64,000 nucleotides of DNA, from the NCBI RefSeq assembly GCF_003795145.1, contig NZ_CP027786.1, positions 868,001 through 932,000 on the forward strand. The letters are read 5' to 3'. Below, piece by piece: positions 9,620 to 19,456 of this stretch (the first letter of the stretch is position 1; every line of letters starts with the position of its first letter). The notes beneath the pieces are model-generated. The model ran no database searches, was not told the origin of the DNA, and saw only the letters and a program-made list of their open reading frames with translations. Both the position numbers and the translations under genes were made by a program. This DNA is from Tetragenococcus koreensis. GTDB taxonomy: Bacteria; Bacillota; Bacilli; Lactobacillales; Enterococcaceae.

Positions 9620-11026
9620 TTACAGAATATAGCGACTTAAATCCTTATTTTTGGCAATGTCAGATAACTTATCTTCTACATAAGCCTCGGTAACTGAAAT
9701 TTCACCCATTTGCATATCTGAAGCTTCAAATAACAAGTCTTCCAGTAATTTTTCTAAAATTGTATGCAAACGTCTAGCTCCGATATTATCAGTATCGCGA
9801 TTGACTTCAAAAGCAATATTGGCAATTTTTTCGATCGCTTCCTTCGTAAATGTCACGCTAACATTTTCAGTTTCTAATAAGGCAACATATTGTTTAACTA
9901 GTGCATTATTAGGCTCTTTTAGAATTTTAACAAAGTCATCAGCATTTAAATCGTTTAGTTCAACCCGGATAGGGAAACGTCCTTGTAATTCAGGAATAAG
10001 ATCACTTGGCTTAGACACATGGAACGCACCAGAAGCGATAAATAAAATGTGATCTGTTTGTAATGCGCCGTATTTGGTATTCACTTGAGAACCTTCCACG
10101 ATCGGCAGAATATCTCGTTGTACACCTTCACGCGAAACTTCACCAGACTGTTCTGATTTTGCAGTCACTTTGTCGATTTCATCAATAAAGATAATACCGC
10201 TGGATTCAGCCAGATGAAGCGCTTCGCTGTGAATATCAGCATCATTAACTAGTTTGCCTGATTCCTCTTGAATTAAGATTTCTCTGGCATCTTTAACTGG
10301 TAACGTCCGATCGATTTTTTTCTTAGGCGTCAATTGTGAAAAAGCATCACTCAAATCAATGCCCATTTGTTCTAACCCATTATTCATCATTGGGTTCTGA
10401 CCTTTTTCTTCTTCAACTTGAATCGTGACTTCGCGATTATCTAAAACACCTTTTTGTAGTTGTTCAAAAATCGCTTGCCGATTGCTTCTAATTTCATCAG
10501 TTAACTCTTCTTCAGGTTCTTCTGCTTCTTCAGGTTGTTGCCCTTGGTTGAACATGTTCATCATTTGTTCATAAGGGTTTTGGTTTTTCCGCTTTTCTTT
10601 TTTAATCCCCGGAGCTAAAGCTTTAGCTAAACGGCGGTTGGCCTTTTTTTCGGCTTGGCTATAAACACCGCTATACCGTTCTTTTTTCACAATTTGGATC
10701 GCATTTTCAACCAAATCACGAATCATCGACTCTACGTCCCGGCCTACGTAACCGACTTCTGTAAATTTCGTCGCTTCTACTTTTACAAATGGTGCTGAAA
10801 TAATTGTTGCTAAGCGCCGAGCAATTTCTGTTTTCCCGACACCAGTAGGACCAATCATTAAAATATTTTTGGGTGTAATATCTTGTTGCATCTTTTCATC
10901 TAATTGTAAACGGCGATAACGATTGCGCAATGCGACAGCTACAGATTTTTTTGCTTGATCTTGTCCGATAATATAACTATCTAATTCGTTTACAATTTCT
11001 TTAGGTGTTTTTTCTTGATTAGGCAT
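9620..11026 (-). CDS. hslU: ATP-dependent protease ATPase subunit HslU (ClpY)
   Basis: AAA+ unfoldase that feeds substrates to HslV. Walker A GPTGVGKT is at residues 59-66, Walker B in [11 protein letters not shown], and the C-terminal tail ends LSRYIL, the family's HslV-activating tail. The acidic insertion around residues 150-180 ([13 protein letters not shown]) belongs to the I domain. The ATG at 11024-11026 is three bases after the hslV stop; a longer frame begins inside hslV and is not credible. 468 residues, normal length. Confidence 0.96.
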   Translation of the reverse strand: MPNQEKTPKEIVNELDSYIIGQDQAKKSVAVALRNRYRRLQLDEKMQQDITPKNILMIGPTGVGKTEIARRLATIISAPFVKVEATKFTEVGYVGRDVESMIRDLVENAIQIVKKERYSGVYSQAEKKANRRLAKALAPGIKKEKRKNQNPYEQMMNMFNQGQQPEEAEEPEEELTDEIRSNRQAIFEQLQKGVLDNREVTIQVEEEKGQNPMMNNGLEQMGIDLSDAFSQLTPKKKIDRTLPVKDAREILIQEESGKLVNDADIHSEALHLAESSGIIFIDEIDKVTAKSEQSGEVSREGVQRDILPIVEGSQVNTKYGALQTDHILFIASGAFHVSKPSDLIPELQGRFPIRVELNDLNADDFVKILKEPNNALVKQYVALLETENVSVTFTKEAIEKIANIAFEVNRDTDNIGARRLHTILEKLLEDLLFEASDMQMGEISVTEAYVEDKLSDIAKNKDLSRYIL

Positions 11027-11030
11027 AAAC

Positions 11031-11576
11031 TTAACATTCCTCCACATTAATGTCATGGTTAGTAAAAATACAAATATCAGCTGCAATGTTCAAGGCATTT
11101 TCAGCAATTTCTTTAGCCGTCAATTTTTCACTAGCATATTTACGCATAGCTCTAGCAGAAGCTAGTGCGAAATTTCCTCCAGAACCAATGGCTAAAATGC
11201 CATCATCAGGCGTAATAACTTCCCCTGTACCAGAAACTAATAACATTTCTTCTTTATTCATGACAATCAACATCGCTTCAAGTTTTTGCATTGAACGTTG
11301 AGTACGCCATTCTTGCGCTAGCTCAACCGCGGCTCTTTGTAAATTTCCATGATATTCATTTAATTTTTCTTCAAATTTTTCTTCTAGGGTAAATGCGTCC
11401 GCCACGCTTCCAGCAAAGCCAACAACGACTTCACCATTATAGATACGACGAACCTTTTGTGCCGTACCTTTCATGATAACTTGTTCGCCCATGGTTACCT
11501 GACCATCGCCAGCCATAGCAAATTTGCCATCTTTTTCGACTGCACATATAGTTGTTGAATGAAATTGTGATTCCAT
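11031..11576 (-). CDS. hslV: ATP-dependent protease subunit HslV (ClpQ)
   Basis: Proteasome-like threonine protease subunit that forms a double hexameric chamber with HslU caps. The short propeptide MESQFHS precedes the pair Thr8-Thr9 of TTICAV, where processing would expose the catalytic Thr. Further family stretches are [20 protein letters not shown] and [14 protein letters not shown]. Good AGGAGG ribosome binding site. Translationally adjacent to hslU. 181 residues. Confidence 0.96.
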   Translation of the reverse strand: MESQFHSTTICAVEKDGKFAMAGDGQVTMGEQVIMKGTAQKVRRIYNGEVVVGFAGSVADAFTLEEKFEEKLNEYHGNLQRAAVELAQEWRTQRSMQKLEAMLIVMNKEEMLLVSGTGEVITPDDGILAIGSGGNFALASARAMRKYASEKLTAKEIAENALNIAADICIFTNHDINVEEC

Positions 11577-11607
11577 TATAATTGTTCCTCCTAATTTTAA
11601 ATCAAGT

Positions 11608-12504
11608 TCATGCTCTTGGATGAAATTGTCGATAATTTTTTTGTAAATTTTCTTTAGTTACATGCGTATAAATTTGAGTCGTTGATAAATTAGCGTGTCC
11701 TAATAACTCTTGTACCGTTCGCATATCAGCCCCATTATTCAATAAATGAGTCGCAAATGTGTGGCGTAGCATATGTGGGTGAATTTGCGAATCCAAACTG
11801 CTCTTTTTAATCACTTGATTTAAGGCATACTCAATTCCCGTTGAAGTGATCCCATCACCCAAACGGTTAACAAAAACAAAAGCATGTTCTTTGTGATATT
11901 TTTCCATCAAAAAAGAACGCCCTTCAGATAAATACACTTCTAATGCTTCTTGTGCATACGCTCCAAACGGCACGTAACGATCTTTATTTCCTTTTCCGTG
12001 AATAAACAGTACACTATTTTCCCAATCAATTTGTTTAAGTGTTAATAATGCACACTCACTAACACGCAAACCAGAGCCATATAAGACTTCTAACAACGCA
12101 CGGTCTCTTTGCTGCAATGGTTTCGATCCTTGAACACTATCAAACAGTGCCTCAATTTCCTTTTCATAAAAAAAGCGAGGGAGTTTGACATTCTTTTTTT
12201 TCAAATGAATATAAGAAAAAGGATTTTCCTCTATCACTTCATGTCTCAATAGAAAATGATAAAAAGAACGCAAGCTGGCAATTTTACGACTGACAGTATT
12301 ACGACTATAATTTTTTTCGCTTAGTTCACTTAAATAAACCCGCACATCACGATGATCAATCTTCAAATAATTGGCATCACCGGAATTTTTTAGAAAAACG
12401 AAAAAATTATTAATATCTTCTTCATACGCTTCTTTGGTTTTATCGGAATAACCGCGTTCAATTAAGAGGTAACGATAGTATTCACTTGGCCAATCTTTTG
12501 TCAT
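11608..12504 (-). CDS. xerC: Tyrosine recombinase XerC
   Basis: Site-specific recombinase that resolves chromosome dimers. The N-terminal SAM-like domain (1-90) is followed by the catalytic domain with Arg in GSGLRVSE, the HxxR box in [14 protein letters not shown] and the nucleophile Tyr in TTQIYTHV near residue 280. The ATG at 12502-12504 ([10 protein letters not shown]) is preferred because AGAGGA lies eight bases upstream; the longer frame adds nine residues. 298 residues. First gene of the hslVU-codY operon. Confidence 0.93.
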   Translation of the reverse strand: MTKDWPSEYYRYLLIERGYSDKTKEAYEEDINNFFVFLKNSGDANYLKIDHRDVRVYLSELSEKNYSRNTVSRKIASLRSFYHFLLRHEVIEENPFSYIHLKKKNVKLPRFFYEKEIEALFDSVQGSKPLQQRDRALLEVLYGSGLRVSECALLTLKQIDWENSVLFIHGKGNKDRYVPFGAYAQEALEVYLSEGRSFLMEKYHKEHAFVFVNRLGDGITSTGIEYALNQVIKKSSLDSQIHPHMLRHTFATHLLNNGADMRTVQELLGHANLSTTQIYTHVTKENLQKNYRQFHPRA

Positions 12505-12540
12505 CTTGCACATCCTCTGCTTACTATTCATTTAAAATGT

Positions 12541-12568
12541 AGCATAGAAGAATCAAAAATACAAACAA
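12541..12568 (-). promoter_or_regulatory. Putative promoter of xerC-hslVU-codY
   Basis: Minus-strand TTGTTT (12563-12568) and TATGCT (12541-12546) with a 16-base spacer, 37 bases upstream of the xerC start. Confidence 0.4.
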
Positions 12569-12674
12569 GTTGTCAGAATTTAATCAATATTTCAAAGTAT
12601 GTTCACAATTAAAAAAATTATGAAATTAATGCTTCCTCTTCTTATTATCAAGAATGTCTAAACTGTCTATAACA

Positions 12675-12717
12675 GAAAAAATTCCCACAAATGTCGTTTG
12701 ACATCATGGAAATTTTT
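12675..12717 (-). terminator. Rho-independent terminator of topA
   Basis: Minus-strand hairpin with an AATTTCC/GGGAATT outer stem and an ATGTC/GACAT inner stem, followed by TTTTTTC. It starts a few bases after the topA stop. Confidence 0.8.
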
Positions 12718-12721
12718 TCAT

Positions 12722-14800
12722 TTATTTTTGCACATCTTCCTTATAATCGCAATTAGAGCAAACGACTTGTTTGCCACCTTTTTTCTTTTTCTCTACCAAG
12801 TAATGATCACATTTTGGACAAGCGCGACCTACTGGTTTATCCCATGAAATAAAGTCACACTCTGGATAACGATCGCAACCATAAAAAATGCGATTCTTTT
12901 TCGATTTTCTTTCGATCACTTGTCCTTTTTGACATTTAGGACAAGTAACACCAATTTCTTTAACAATCGGTTTGGTGTTACGACATTCAGGGAAATTGCT
13001 GCAGGCGTAAAATTTCCCGTAGCGCCCTAATTTAATAACCATCGGGTGGCCACAAACATCACAATCAAAACCGGCTGGCTCATCCTTGATTTGGATCTTT
13101 TCCATTTTTTCTTCAGCAGTATCCAATTCCTTTTCAAAAGGCTGGTAAAAACGATCGATAACTTTGACCCATTCTTCTTTGCCTTCTTCAATATGGTCTA
13201 GATCTTCTTCCATCCCAGCAGTAAAGGAAACGTCGACAATTTCAGGAAAGAAATCTTCAATCAGATTGTTGACAATCTCACCCAATTCAGTTGGTTCAAA
13301 ACGCTTTTGCGCAAGTTTGACATAATAACGTTTTTGGATCGTCTGTAGAGTAGGAGCATAAGTTGACGGGCGACCTACACCATTTTCCTCCAAAGTCCGA
13401 ATCAATGTTGCTTCACTAAAACGAGCCGGTGGTTGAGTAAAGTGTTGGTTAGGTGTGATATCTTCTGATTGTACAACATCACCGGAAGCTAATTCTGGCA
13501 AAATATTTTCTTTGTCCTTTTTACCATCATCGCGTCCTTCAACGTACACTTCCATAAATCCTTTAAACTTAACTTTTGATCCATTTGCCACAAAGATAAC
13601 ACCGTTTTGGTTTAGCGTAGCCTTTACAGTATCAAGAATCGCTGGTTTCATTTGACTAGCAACAAAACGAGACCAAATTAACCGATACAACTTCATTTGA
13701 TCTTTATCTAGATATTTTTCAATCGATTCTGGAGTTCGCAGCGCACTAGTAGGACGAATTGCTTCATGGGCATCTTGTGCGCCTTGCGCGTTTTTTAATT
13801 TTTTATTACTGTGTGCAGCGTAACTTTTTCCATAGGTTTGTTCAATAAAATCAGTCACTTCTTGTTTAGCACTGTCAGCAATACGTTTGGAGTCGGTACG
13901 CATATAGGTAATTAGCCCAGTTGTGCCGCCTTTTCCTAACGAAATTCCTTCATACAATTGTTGAGCAATCATCATCGTTTTCCCAGTACGAAAATTTAAT
14001 TTACGTGCAGCTTCTTGTTGCAAATTACTAGTGGTAAAAGGAGCTGCGGGATTTCTTTTACGTTCTTTTTTCTCAACTTTTGTTACATCGTAATCTTTAC
14101 CTGATATACGTGAGGTAACTTCTTTGACCGCTTCTTCGTTAGGCAATTTTTTCTTTTTACCGTCAACGCCCCAAAAATTCGCTTTAAATTTTTTGCGTCC
14201 TTTTTTGAAGTTTCCATCAATACTCCAATATTCTTCTGGAGTAAAATTACGAATTTCTTTTTCTCGGTCAATAATCATTTTAAGTGCAACCGATTGAACA
14301 CGCCCAGCGCTTAGCCCTTTTTTCACTTTACGCCAAAGCATAGGACTAATGGAATAACCCACTAAACGGTCCAATATCCGCCGCGCTTGTTGAGCATCCA
14401 CTAAGTCTAGATCAATTGATCTAGGCTCTTTAAAAGCTTCTTTGACAGCATCTTTAGTAATTTCATTAAAAACCACTCGATTTTTATCATGCAGGTCTAA
14501 TCCTAAAATATAAGATAAATGCCAAGCAATTGCTTCCCCTTCTCTATCCGGGTCACTAGCAAGATAAACTTTTTCTGCTTTTTTAGCATGTTTTTTTAGA
14601 TCTTTGGTCACATCGCCTTTTCCGCGAATAGTAATATAATATGGTTCATAATTATTTTCAACATCAATTCCCATTTTACTTTTTGGTAAATCACGAATGT
14701 GGCCAACACTGGCTACAACTTTATAATTACGACCAAGATATTTTTCGATCGTTTTCGCTTTCGCTGGCGATTCCACGATCACCAAATATTTATAAGCCAT
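12722..14800 (-). CDS. topA: DNA topoisomerase I
   Basis: Type IA topoisomerase that relaxes negative supercoils. The TOPRIM domain shows [16 protein letters not shown] at the N-terminus and [10 protein letters not shown] at 81-90. The catalytic tyrosine is Y299 in LITYMRTDS. Three C-terminal C4 zinc ribbons are visible, beginning CDVCGHP, CPKCQKG and CPKCDHY. 692 residues, normal for Firmicutes. Starts with ATG after AAAGGGG. It follows dprA as in many Firmicutes but has its own strong promoter at 14875-14903. Confidence 0.97.
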   Translation of the reverse strand: MAYKYLVIVESPAKAKTIEKYLGRNYKVVASVGHIRDLPKSKMGIDVENNYEPYYITIRGKGDVTKDLKKHAKKAEKVYLASDPDREGEAIAWHLSYILGLDLHDKNRVVFNEITKDAVKEAFKEPRSIDLDLVDAQQARRILDRLVGYSISPMLWRKVKKGLSAGRVQSVALKMIIDREKEIRNFTPEEYWSIDGNFKKGRKKFKANFWGVDGKKKKLPNEEAVKEVTSRISGKDYDVTKVEKKERKRNPAAPFTTSNLQQEAARKLNFRTGKTMMIAQQLYEGISLGKGGTTGLITYMRTDSKRIADSAKQEVTDFIEQTYGKSYAAHSNKKLKNAQGAQDAHEAIRPTSALRTPESIEKYLDKDQMKLYRLIWSRFVASQMKPAILDTVKATLNQNGVIFVANGSKVKFKGFMEVYVEGRDDGKKDKENILPELASGDVVQSEDITPNQHFTQPPARFSEATLIRTLEENGVGRPSTYAPTLQTIQKRYYVKLAQKRFEPTELGEIVNNLIEDFFPEIVDVSFTAGMEEDLDHIEEGKEEWVKVIDRFYQPFEKELDTAEEKMEKIQIKDEPAGFDCDVCGHPMVIKLGRYGKFYACSNFPECRNTKPIVKEIGVTCPKCQKGQVIERKSKKNRIFYGCDRYPECDFISWDKPVGRACPKCDHYLVEKKKKGGKQVVCSNCDYKEDVQK

Positions 14801-14874
14801 TAAAAGGCCCCTTTCTTAAATGGATTTCTACTATATATAGTGCCATTTAATTTTCGAATAACAAATCGTAGCCT

Positions 14875-14903
14875 ATCATAGCCATTTGAAAATGGTTTGT
14901 CAA
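14875..14903 (-). promoter_or_regulatory. Strong sigma-A promoter of topA
   Basis: Minus-strand consensus TTGACA (14898-14903), a 17-base spacer and TATGAT (14875-14880), about 75 bases upstream of the topA start. Best promoter match seen in this part of the window. Confidence 0.75.
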
Positions 14904-14934
14904 GCAAGGAAACATAGCGCTCTTAAAAATTCCT

Positions 14935-15813
14935 TTAAAAATCAGTTAAATCTTCTAAGATGTCTTGCACCGAAATAACGCATTTAGCGCCATCTTGAAT
15001 AAGTCGATGACAGCCATCAGATTGTCCAGTTAAAATTTCGCCTGGAATAGCAAAAACGTCTTTGCCATAGTCCAATGCCAGTTGAGCTGTAATCAAAGAA
15101 CCACTGCGTTCTTTTGCTTCAATAACGCAGGTGGCTTTACTTAACCCAGCAATAATTCGATTACGCATAGGAAAATGATGTTTTTTAATCCCTGTACCTT
15201 GCGGATACTCGCTTAACACTAAGTGATTTTTCTTCATCTCGCCAAATAAAGCTGTCACTTCTCGTGGATAACAAATATCCAAACCACTGCCTACAACGCC
15301 AATAGTCGAACCGCCTGAACGAATTGCTATTTCATGACTTATACGGTCGACCCCTTTAGCTAGTCCACTAACTATGACAAATCGCCGCTTTACGATAGTA
15401 GGAAGTAATTTATGAAGAACTTGAGCAGAGTAATTTGTAGACTGCCGCGCACCTACAAAAGCCAAACGAGGATACTCTAACAGAGCAAGGTTTCCTTCAT
15501 AAAATATAACCAGTGGCGGATAAGGAAGCTCTAATAACTCTTGCGGATAATCTGGCGATAACCAAGTGACATATTGCTGGTGTTGCAATTTTTCTTGTAA
15601 CCAGTCATCACTAATTGACCGAAAACTATCACGAAACATTCCTTTGTACTGATTAATTTGAGCAATCTGAATCACATCTTCAGCAAAAAACTTTTCAGCA
15701 TGAAATTTTTCATAGAATTTCACAATCTTCCATTTGCCGATGAGCCCAATTCCCTTACAATAAGTCAGCTTTAGTACCATTTTTTCAATCATTGACAGTT
15801 CTTCGTAACGCAA
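14935..15813 (-). CDS. dprA: DNA processing protein DprA (Smf)
   Basis: Binds incoming single-stranded DNA and loads RecA during natural transformation. The Rossmann-like domain shows FVGARQSTNYS, VSGLAKGVDRISHE, GVVGSGLDICYP, FPMRNRIIAGLS and AKERSGSLITAQLALDYG, ending in AIPGEI. I chose a TTG start at 15811-15813 (reading MRYEELSMIEK) because GAGGGGG lies six to seven bases upstream. An ATG-started frame is 27 bases longer. The product would be 292 residues. Other competence genes are not in this window. Confidence 0.9.
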   Translation of the reverse strand: MRYEELSMIEKMVLKLTYCKGIGLIGKWKIVKFYEKFHAEKFFAEDVIQIAQINQYKGMFRDSFRSISDDWLQEKLQHQQYVTWLSPDYPQELLELPYPPLVIFYEGNLALLEYPRLAFVGARQSTNYSAQVLHKLLPTIVKRRFVIVSGLAKGVDRISHEIAIRSGGSTIGVVGSGLDICYPREVTALFGEMKKNHLVLSEYPQGTGIKKHHFPMRNRIIAGLSKATCVIEAKERSGSLITAQLALDYGKDVFAIPGEILTGQSDGCHRLIQDGAKCVISVQDILEDLTDF

Positions 15814-15872
15814 AAAAATCCCCCTCTTTCTTGTATTCATTAATAAATACGCAAAAAAAGGCGATTTCTTTT

Positions 15873-16640
15873 TTATAAATATTTTTTTATTGGTGCATAC
15901 GATTTTCGATGAATTGACGTAATCCCGTGTTCGGCTAACCCGGTCAAATGAGCCTGAGTGCCGTAACCAGCATTTCGGTCAAAGGCATAATAAGGGTACT
16001 GATTGTGGTACTCTTTCATCAAACGATCTCGATAAACTTTAGCAATAATACTTGCAGCAGCGATAGATACACTTCTTGCATCGCCTTTTATGATTTTTTC
16101 TTGCGGAATTGAAAGGTCTAATGACATCGCATCAATCAACAAATGGCCCGGTGCCATTGTCAAATTTTCAACCGCTTCGGTCATAGCAAGCTTGCTCGCT
16201 TGATAAATATTCACCTGATCAATTTTTTCAGCAGAAATTTCACCAATCCCAACTGCTACCGCTTGTTCTCGTATCTCATCAGCCAGCGCTAATCGTTTTT
16301 TTTCGCTTAATTGCTTAGAATCATTTAGCCCAAGGATAACGCTGTCTTCTGGTAGAATAACCGCTGCTGCCACAACTGGCCCTGCCAGCGGACCTCGTCC
16401 AACTTCATCAATGCCTGCAACCAAATGATGTCCATTTTTATAACATGAACGTTCAAAAGACTGCATGGTATAAAATTGTTCTTTTAATGCTTGTTCTTTT
16501 GCCAATCGTTTTTCTAATTGTAGCAAAAGTTTCTGCACGCCTTTCCGTTCATCTGCTTGCAATTGCGTAACGTAAGGATCTTCGATTGACTCAACCTCGA
16601 GCAAACGGGATTTTATCATAGAGATTGCTTCTTTTGCCAT
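15873..16640 (-). CDS. rnhB: Ribonuclease HII
   Basis: Removes RNA from RNA-DNA hybrids and single misincorporated ribonucleotides. The active-site stretch AGIDEVGRGPLAGP carries Asp78 and Glu79; further family marks are NDSKQLSEKKR, LLIDAMSL and KGDARSVSIAAASIIAKVYRD. The N-terminal extension of about 70 residues is typical of Firmicutes. Its ATG follows the rbgA stop codon with no gap, so the two genes are coupled. 255 residues. Confidence 0.95.
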   Translation of the reverse strand: MAKEAISMIKSRLLEVESIEDPYVTQLQADERKGVQKLLLQLEKRLAKEQALKEQFYTMQSFERSCYKNGHHLVAGIDEVGRGPLAGPVVAAAVILPEDSVILGLNDSKQLSEKKRLALADEIREQAVAVGIGEISAEKIDQVNIYQASKLAMTEAVENLTMAPGHLLIDAMSLDLSIPQEKIIKGDARSVSIAAASIIAKVYRDRLMKEYHNQYPYYAFDRNAGYGTQAHLTGLAEHGITSIHRKSYAPIKKYL

Positions 16641-17489
16641 TTACTCACCCATTTCTTCATAACGATCTAAGGTATATTTTCCCAGTTTGCCATCTCTTAT
16701 ATCATGGATAACACGCTGGCTACCTTTCTCATAATCTTCCTGAAAACCTTGCTTTTGAGTAATCAGCATTAACAAGTCCGGAGAGGGAAGTTGCAAGTCT
16801 TCTTGTGTTAGTTGATAACGTTTAGCAAGTTGTTCTGGATAAAATTGAATGAAAAAATCCAATCCATAAAGAGCGATGTCATCTTGATGAAACAATTGCT
16901 CTTTGATTGCCCCAGTCAAAGCAAGCTTTTTACCAATTTCTTGGTCTTCAAACTTTGGCCATAAAATTCCCGGCGTATCTAATAATTCCAGATCATTTTT
17001 GTAACGAATCCATTGTTGACCTTTCGTTACACCCGGACTATTTCCCGTTTTAGCCTTTTTTTTACCAGCCAATCGGTTTAACAAGGTTGATTTCCCTACA
17101 TTGGGAATACCGATTACCATAGCTCGGATTGCTCTAGGCTTTAGGCCCTTTTGCTGCTCACGTTGTAGTTTCTCCACTAATGCTTCTTTAGCCTTCGGTA
17201 AAATCGATTTGCTTCCTTTATTATCTTGCGAATTAATAGCTAGAACCGCAAATCCCTGCTTATTAAAATATGTTTCCCATTGTTTTGTTTGGGATGGATC
17301 AGCTAAATCAGCCTTATTGATTAATACCAGACGCGGTTTTCCTTGCAAAATTTGATCTAACATAGGATTTCTAGAAGAAATTGGCAATCGCCCATCAACT
17401 AATTCAAAAACAATATCAACAAATTGCAATTTTTCTGATACTTGACGCTTGGCCTTCGCCATATGGCCAGGATACCATTGGATGGTCAT
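16641..17489 (-). CDS. rbgA: Ribosome biogenesis GTPase RbgA (YlqF)
   Basis: Circularly permuted GTPase needed for late assembly of the 50S subunit. The order of GTPase motifs is permuted: the G4 motif NKADL comes first (near residue 58), followed by G1 GIPNVGKST (near 127), G2 and G3 LDTPGIL. 282 residues. SD AAGGAG and ATG fit. The promoter at 17563-17591 remains intact although an insertion sequence landed directly upstream of it. Co-transcribed with rnhB and probably dprA. Confidence 0.95.
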   Translation of the reverse strand: MTIQWYPGHMAKAKRQVSEKLQFVDIVFELVDGRLPISSRNPMLDQILQGKPRLVLINKADLADPSQTKQWETYFNKQGFAVLAINSQDNKGSKSILPKAKEALVEKLQREQQKGLKPRAIRAMVIGIPNVGKSTLLNRLAGKKKAKTGNSPGVTKGQQWIRYKNDLELLDTPGILWPKFEDQEIGKKLALTGAIKEQLFHQDDIALYGLDFFIQFYPEQLAKRYQLTQEDLQLPSPDLLMLITQKQGFQEDYEKGSQRVIHDIRDGKLGKYTLDRYEEMGE

Positions 17490-17562
17490 ATGAATCTACA
17501 CTCCTTGCTATAACAGCTCTTTTAAACACCTTTTCATAACATTTCCCTTAGGAACACTGTTT

Positions 17563-17591
17563 ATCATAAACTTTTTCTAGTAGTGTTTCAA
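17563..17591 (-). promoter_or_regulatory. Putative promoter of rbgA-rnhB
   Basis: Minus-strand TTGAAA (17586-17591), 17-base spacer, TATGAT (17563-17568), 74 bases upstream of rbgA. The insertion sequence begins only 16 bases beyond the -35, so the core promoter was spared. Confidence 0.6.
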
Positions 17592-17607
17592 TTCTTTTAA
17601 TTCTTGA

Positions 17608-19261
17608 GTATGTGTCAAATTTTCTGAGGTTGAATAAAAAAGAGGCGTTTTGGACAACCACTATTTATTTTTTGATCGTTCATAAGCCTCCCTTGCGGTC
17701 GGCTGGCCCCGTTACATATGATGGAAAAAAACCCTTTCCATCATAAGTAATGGGGAGTTGGATTTAATTGCTTAAGATTGTTCGAAAACTGGCCTAGCGG
17801 AGAACTCTTCGCATAGCCTTCCGCGATTTGTCCGCTAAAAGCTCCTTCATGCGAATAAAATTTCGGTTTTTTCTGAACAGCGCGTTTCATTTTTTTCCAC
17901 TTTTGTTCCCGCTCAACGTCCGCCTGAGGGCGTTCATCATATTGATTGAGCCATCCGTTAATTTCATGGTTTCGAAGACTATCAATCACTTGAATCATAG
18001 CGGTGGCGCCTGTCTTCGTCCATAATCGGCCTTGCCGTTTCATTCGATAGGTGATCTTTCGATGCGTACTTTCAATGGTGCCAATACAGGCTTTAGGATC
18101 TTGAATCCCTCGATCTTTCAGCGGACGTAAATAGGGCCAGTTCCGTATGAAATAAGCCGATAGAAGGCGCAGCTGCTCATTCGCTTTTTCTTCGTCTTCC
18201 TCGATCAAACTCTCCGCAGTATCTAAACACGTTTGGACTTTATCCCAATCATACTGTCGAAGGGCTTCCTGCATTTTCGGTTGAAGTTGGGGGACGAAAT
18301 ACAAACGCTCTTTGACTTTTCGCTGCACGTGATAGCGATCGCGGAAGTGCTCATGTCGTAAACAACCGAGCGCCAATTCGTCAAAGACCGCTTTTTCATA
18401 ACCTGAACCCCCATCACTGTTGGAAACCACAACCGTATCTCTCAAATCGTAATTCGCCTGGAGATAATGCATCATTTCTCGTTGGGCTTTTTGTCGATTC
18501 AGATCACTGATAAAATACGGGTGGATCAACGTCGAGCGTTGGCCATCTTTTTGCTTTCCTTCACACACTTGAAAACGATGAATTTCGAGGGATTGTTTTT
18601 TCTGTCCATGAATTTGCACACCGTCCCCTTCCAGATAAAGAAATGGCACTTTTTTCTTCTCTACAACCCCGTCATAACGTTCTTCACGCGTGCTTCTTGC
18701 TTGAATAAGTGTTCCGGTTTGAACAACTAACTGCTGGACATTTTGATGGCTCATACTCCACGACGTTAAACAATCAATGGCTTTGGCGACATGGCGATAG
18801 ACCATCATCGAACCTAACTCAGCGACGTTTCGCAGCACCAATGAACTATAACGGCTTCCTTTACGAATCCCTAAAAACTTATCGAGCGGGTAATAAATAT
18901 CGCCTGCCGCGTTTTTCATTCGTCTTCGATGGAAGGTCACGGTGCCAAAAAGAAAGGTCACCGTCCGGGAGCTTTTTCGATCACTTTGATAGCCTTGCGC
19001 TTTGGCTTCGATAAAAAGCTCATCATCTAACTGGCGAAAGGCCTCTTGTGCTAAGAAAATGATCAGTTGGGAAAAGAAGTGCATCATCGCCTTTTCTCGT
19101 CTTAAAAAGGAGGTTTCCTCCTTCATTACTTTAACTAAATCTGTTATAATAGACTCCATAAGAAACCGCCTCTGTTATTAGTGCCTGTCACAGCCCAATA
19201 ACTAGAGTAACGGTTTCTTTTTTATTCGTCTAGGGTTAACCTCAATAAATTTTACACTTAG
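17608..19261 (-). mobile_element. Complete ISLre2-type insertion sequence
   Basis: A 1654-base element with one transposase. Near-terminal inverted repeats GTGTCAAATTTTCTGAGGTT (left) and GTGTAAAATTTATTGAGGTT (right, reverse complement) match at 17 of 20 positions. The nine-base sequence AATTCTTGA flanks it on both sides (17599-17607 and 19262-19270), which fits the nine-base target duplication known for ISLre2. Placing the ends to match that duplication adds four weakly matching bases to each tip, so the exact tips are uncertain by about four bases. The transposase points toward rbgA. The element looks intact and recently inserted. Confidence 0.88.
17741..19159 (-). CDS. ISLre2-family transposase (UPF0236 type)
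   Basis: A 472-residue DDE-type transposase. Candidate acidic catalytic residues are in YLEGDGVQI, SNSDGGSGYE and GTIESTHRK. It is full length with no frameshift, and the inverted repeats surround it, so the element may still be mobile. The ATG follows a region with GAGGCGG. It is transcribed on the same strand as the neighbouring genes, so it might add read-through into rbgA. The assignment rests on remembered family features, not on a search. Confidence 0.88.
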   Translation of the reverse strand: MESIITDLVKVMKEETSFLRREKAMMHFFSQLIIFLAQEAFRQLDDELFIEAKAQGYQSDRKSSRTVTFLFGTVTFHRRRMKNAAGDIYYPLDKFLGIRKGSRYSSLVLRNVAELGSMMVYRHVAKAIDCLTSWSMSHQNVQQLVVQTGTLIQARSTREERYDGVVEKKKVPFLYLEGDGVQIHGQKKQSLEIHRFQVCEGKQKDGQRSTLIHPYFISDLNRQKAQREMMHYLQANYDLRDTVVVSNSDGGSGYEKAVFDELALGCLRHEHFRDRYHVQRKVKERLYFVPQLQPKMQEALRQYDWDKVQTCLDTAESLIEEDEEKANEQLRLLSAYFIRNWPYLRPLKDRGIQDPKACIGTIESTHRKITYRMKRQGRLWTKTGATAMIQVIDSLRNHEINGWLNQYDERPQADVEREQKWKKMKRAVQKKPKFYSHEGAFSGQIAEGYAKSSPLGQFSNNLKQLNPTPHYL

Positions 19262-19305
19262 AATTCTTGATACATGATTTTGTATTGCAATTTTGAATTT
19301 TTTCT

Positions 19306-19391
19306 AAAAAAAAAGGGATGTTGTACAAACTAGCCTTCTTTTGGGCAAAATGAAGGCTAGTCGCTCGTACTTCCCTTGTTTTTAAAAGTTC
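19306..19391 (-). ncRNA. Candidate small structured RNA with its own terminator
   Basis: Read on the minus strand, a 10-base perfect stem ACTAGCCTTC/GAAGGCTAGT (19352-19361 with 19329-19338) is enclosed by two more pairings, GTAC/GTAC and GGGA/TCCC, and followed by nine T. A promoter-like pair TTTACA (19420-19425) and TATAAA (19398-19403) with a 16-base spacer overlaps the lepB terminator. No ORF lies inside. The 5' part resembles 30461-30530. It may be a small RNA, or a leader whose downstream gene was displaced by the insertion sequence. Not a family I can name. Confidence 0.35.
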
Positions 19392-19408
19392 TTTTCCTTT
19401 ATATATAG

Positions 19409-19456
19409 TAAAAAAAGTTTGTAAAGTTGAATAAATCAGCTTTACAAACTTTTTAT
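19409..19456 (-). terminator. Rho-independent terminator of lepB
   Basis: Perfect 15-base stem (19440-19454 with 19412-19426) on the minus strand, then T-rich sequence. Confidence 0.9.

Noticed and set aside
17608-17620. Alternative left end of the ISLre2-type element at GTGTCAAAT
   Set aside because: Starting at the best inverted-repeat base leaves no target duplication, whereas shifting by four bases on each side gives a perfect nine-base duplication.
18709-19014. Plus-strand ORF of 101 codons inside the ISLre2-type element
   Set aside because: Antisense shadow of the transposase coding frame, with no start signal.
19306-19391. T-box or other known riboswitch at 19.3 and 30.4 kb
   Set aside because: No GGGUGGNACC-type antiterminator bulge or specifier loop is present, and neither adjacent gene is an aminoacyl-tRNA or amino acid gene.
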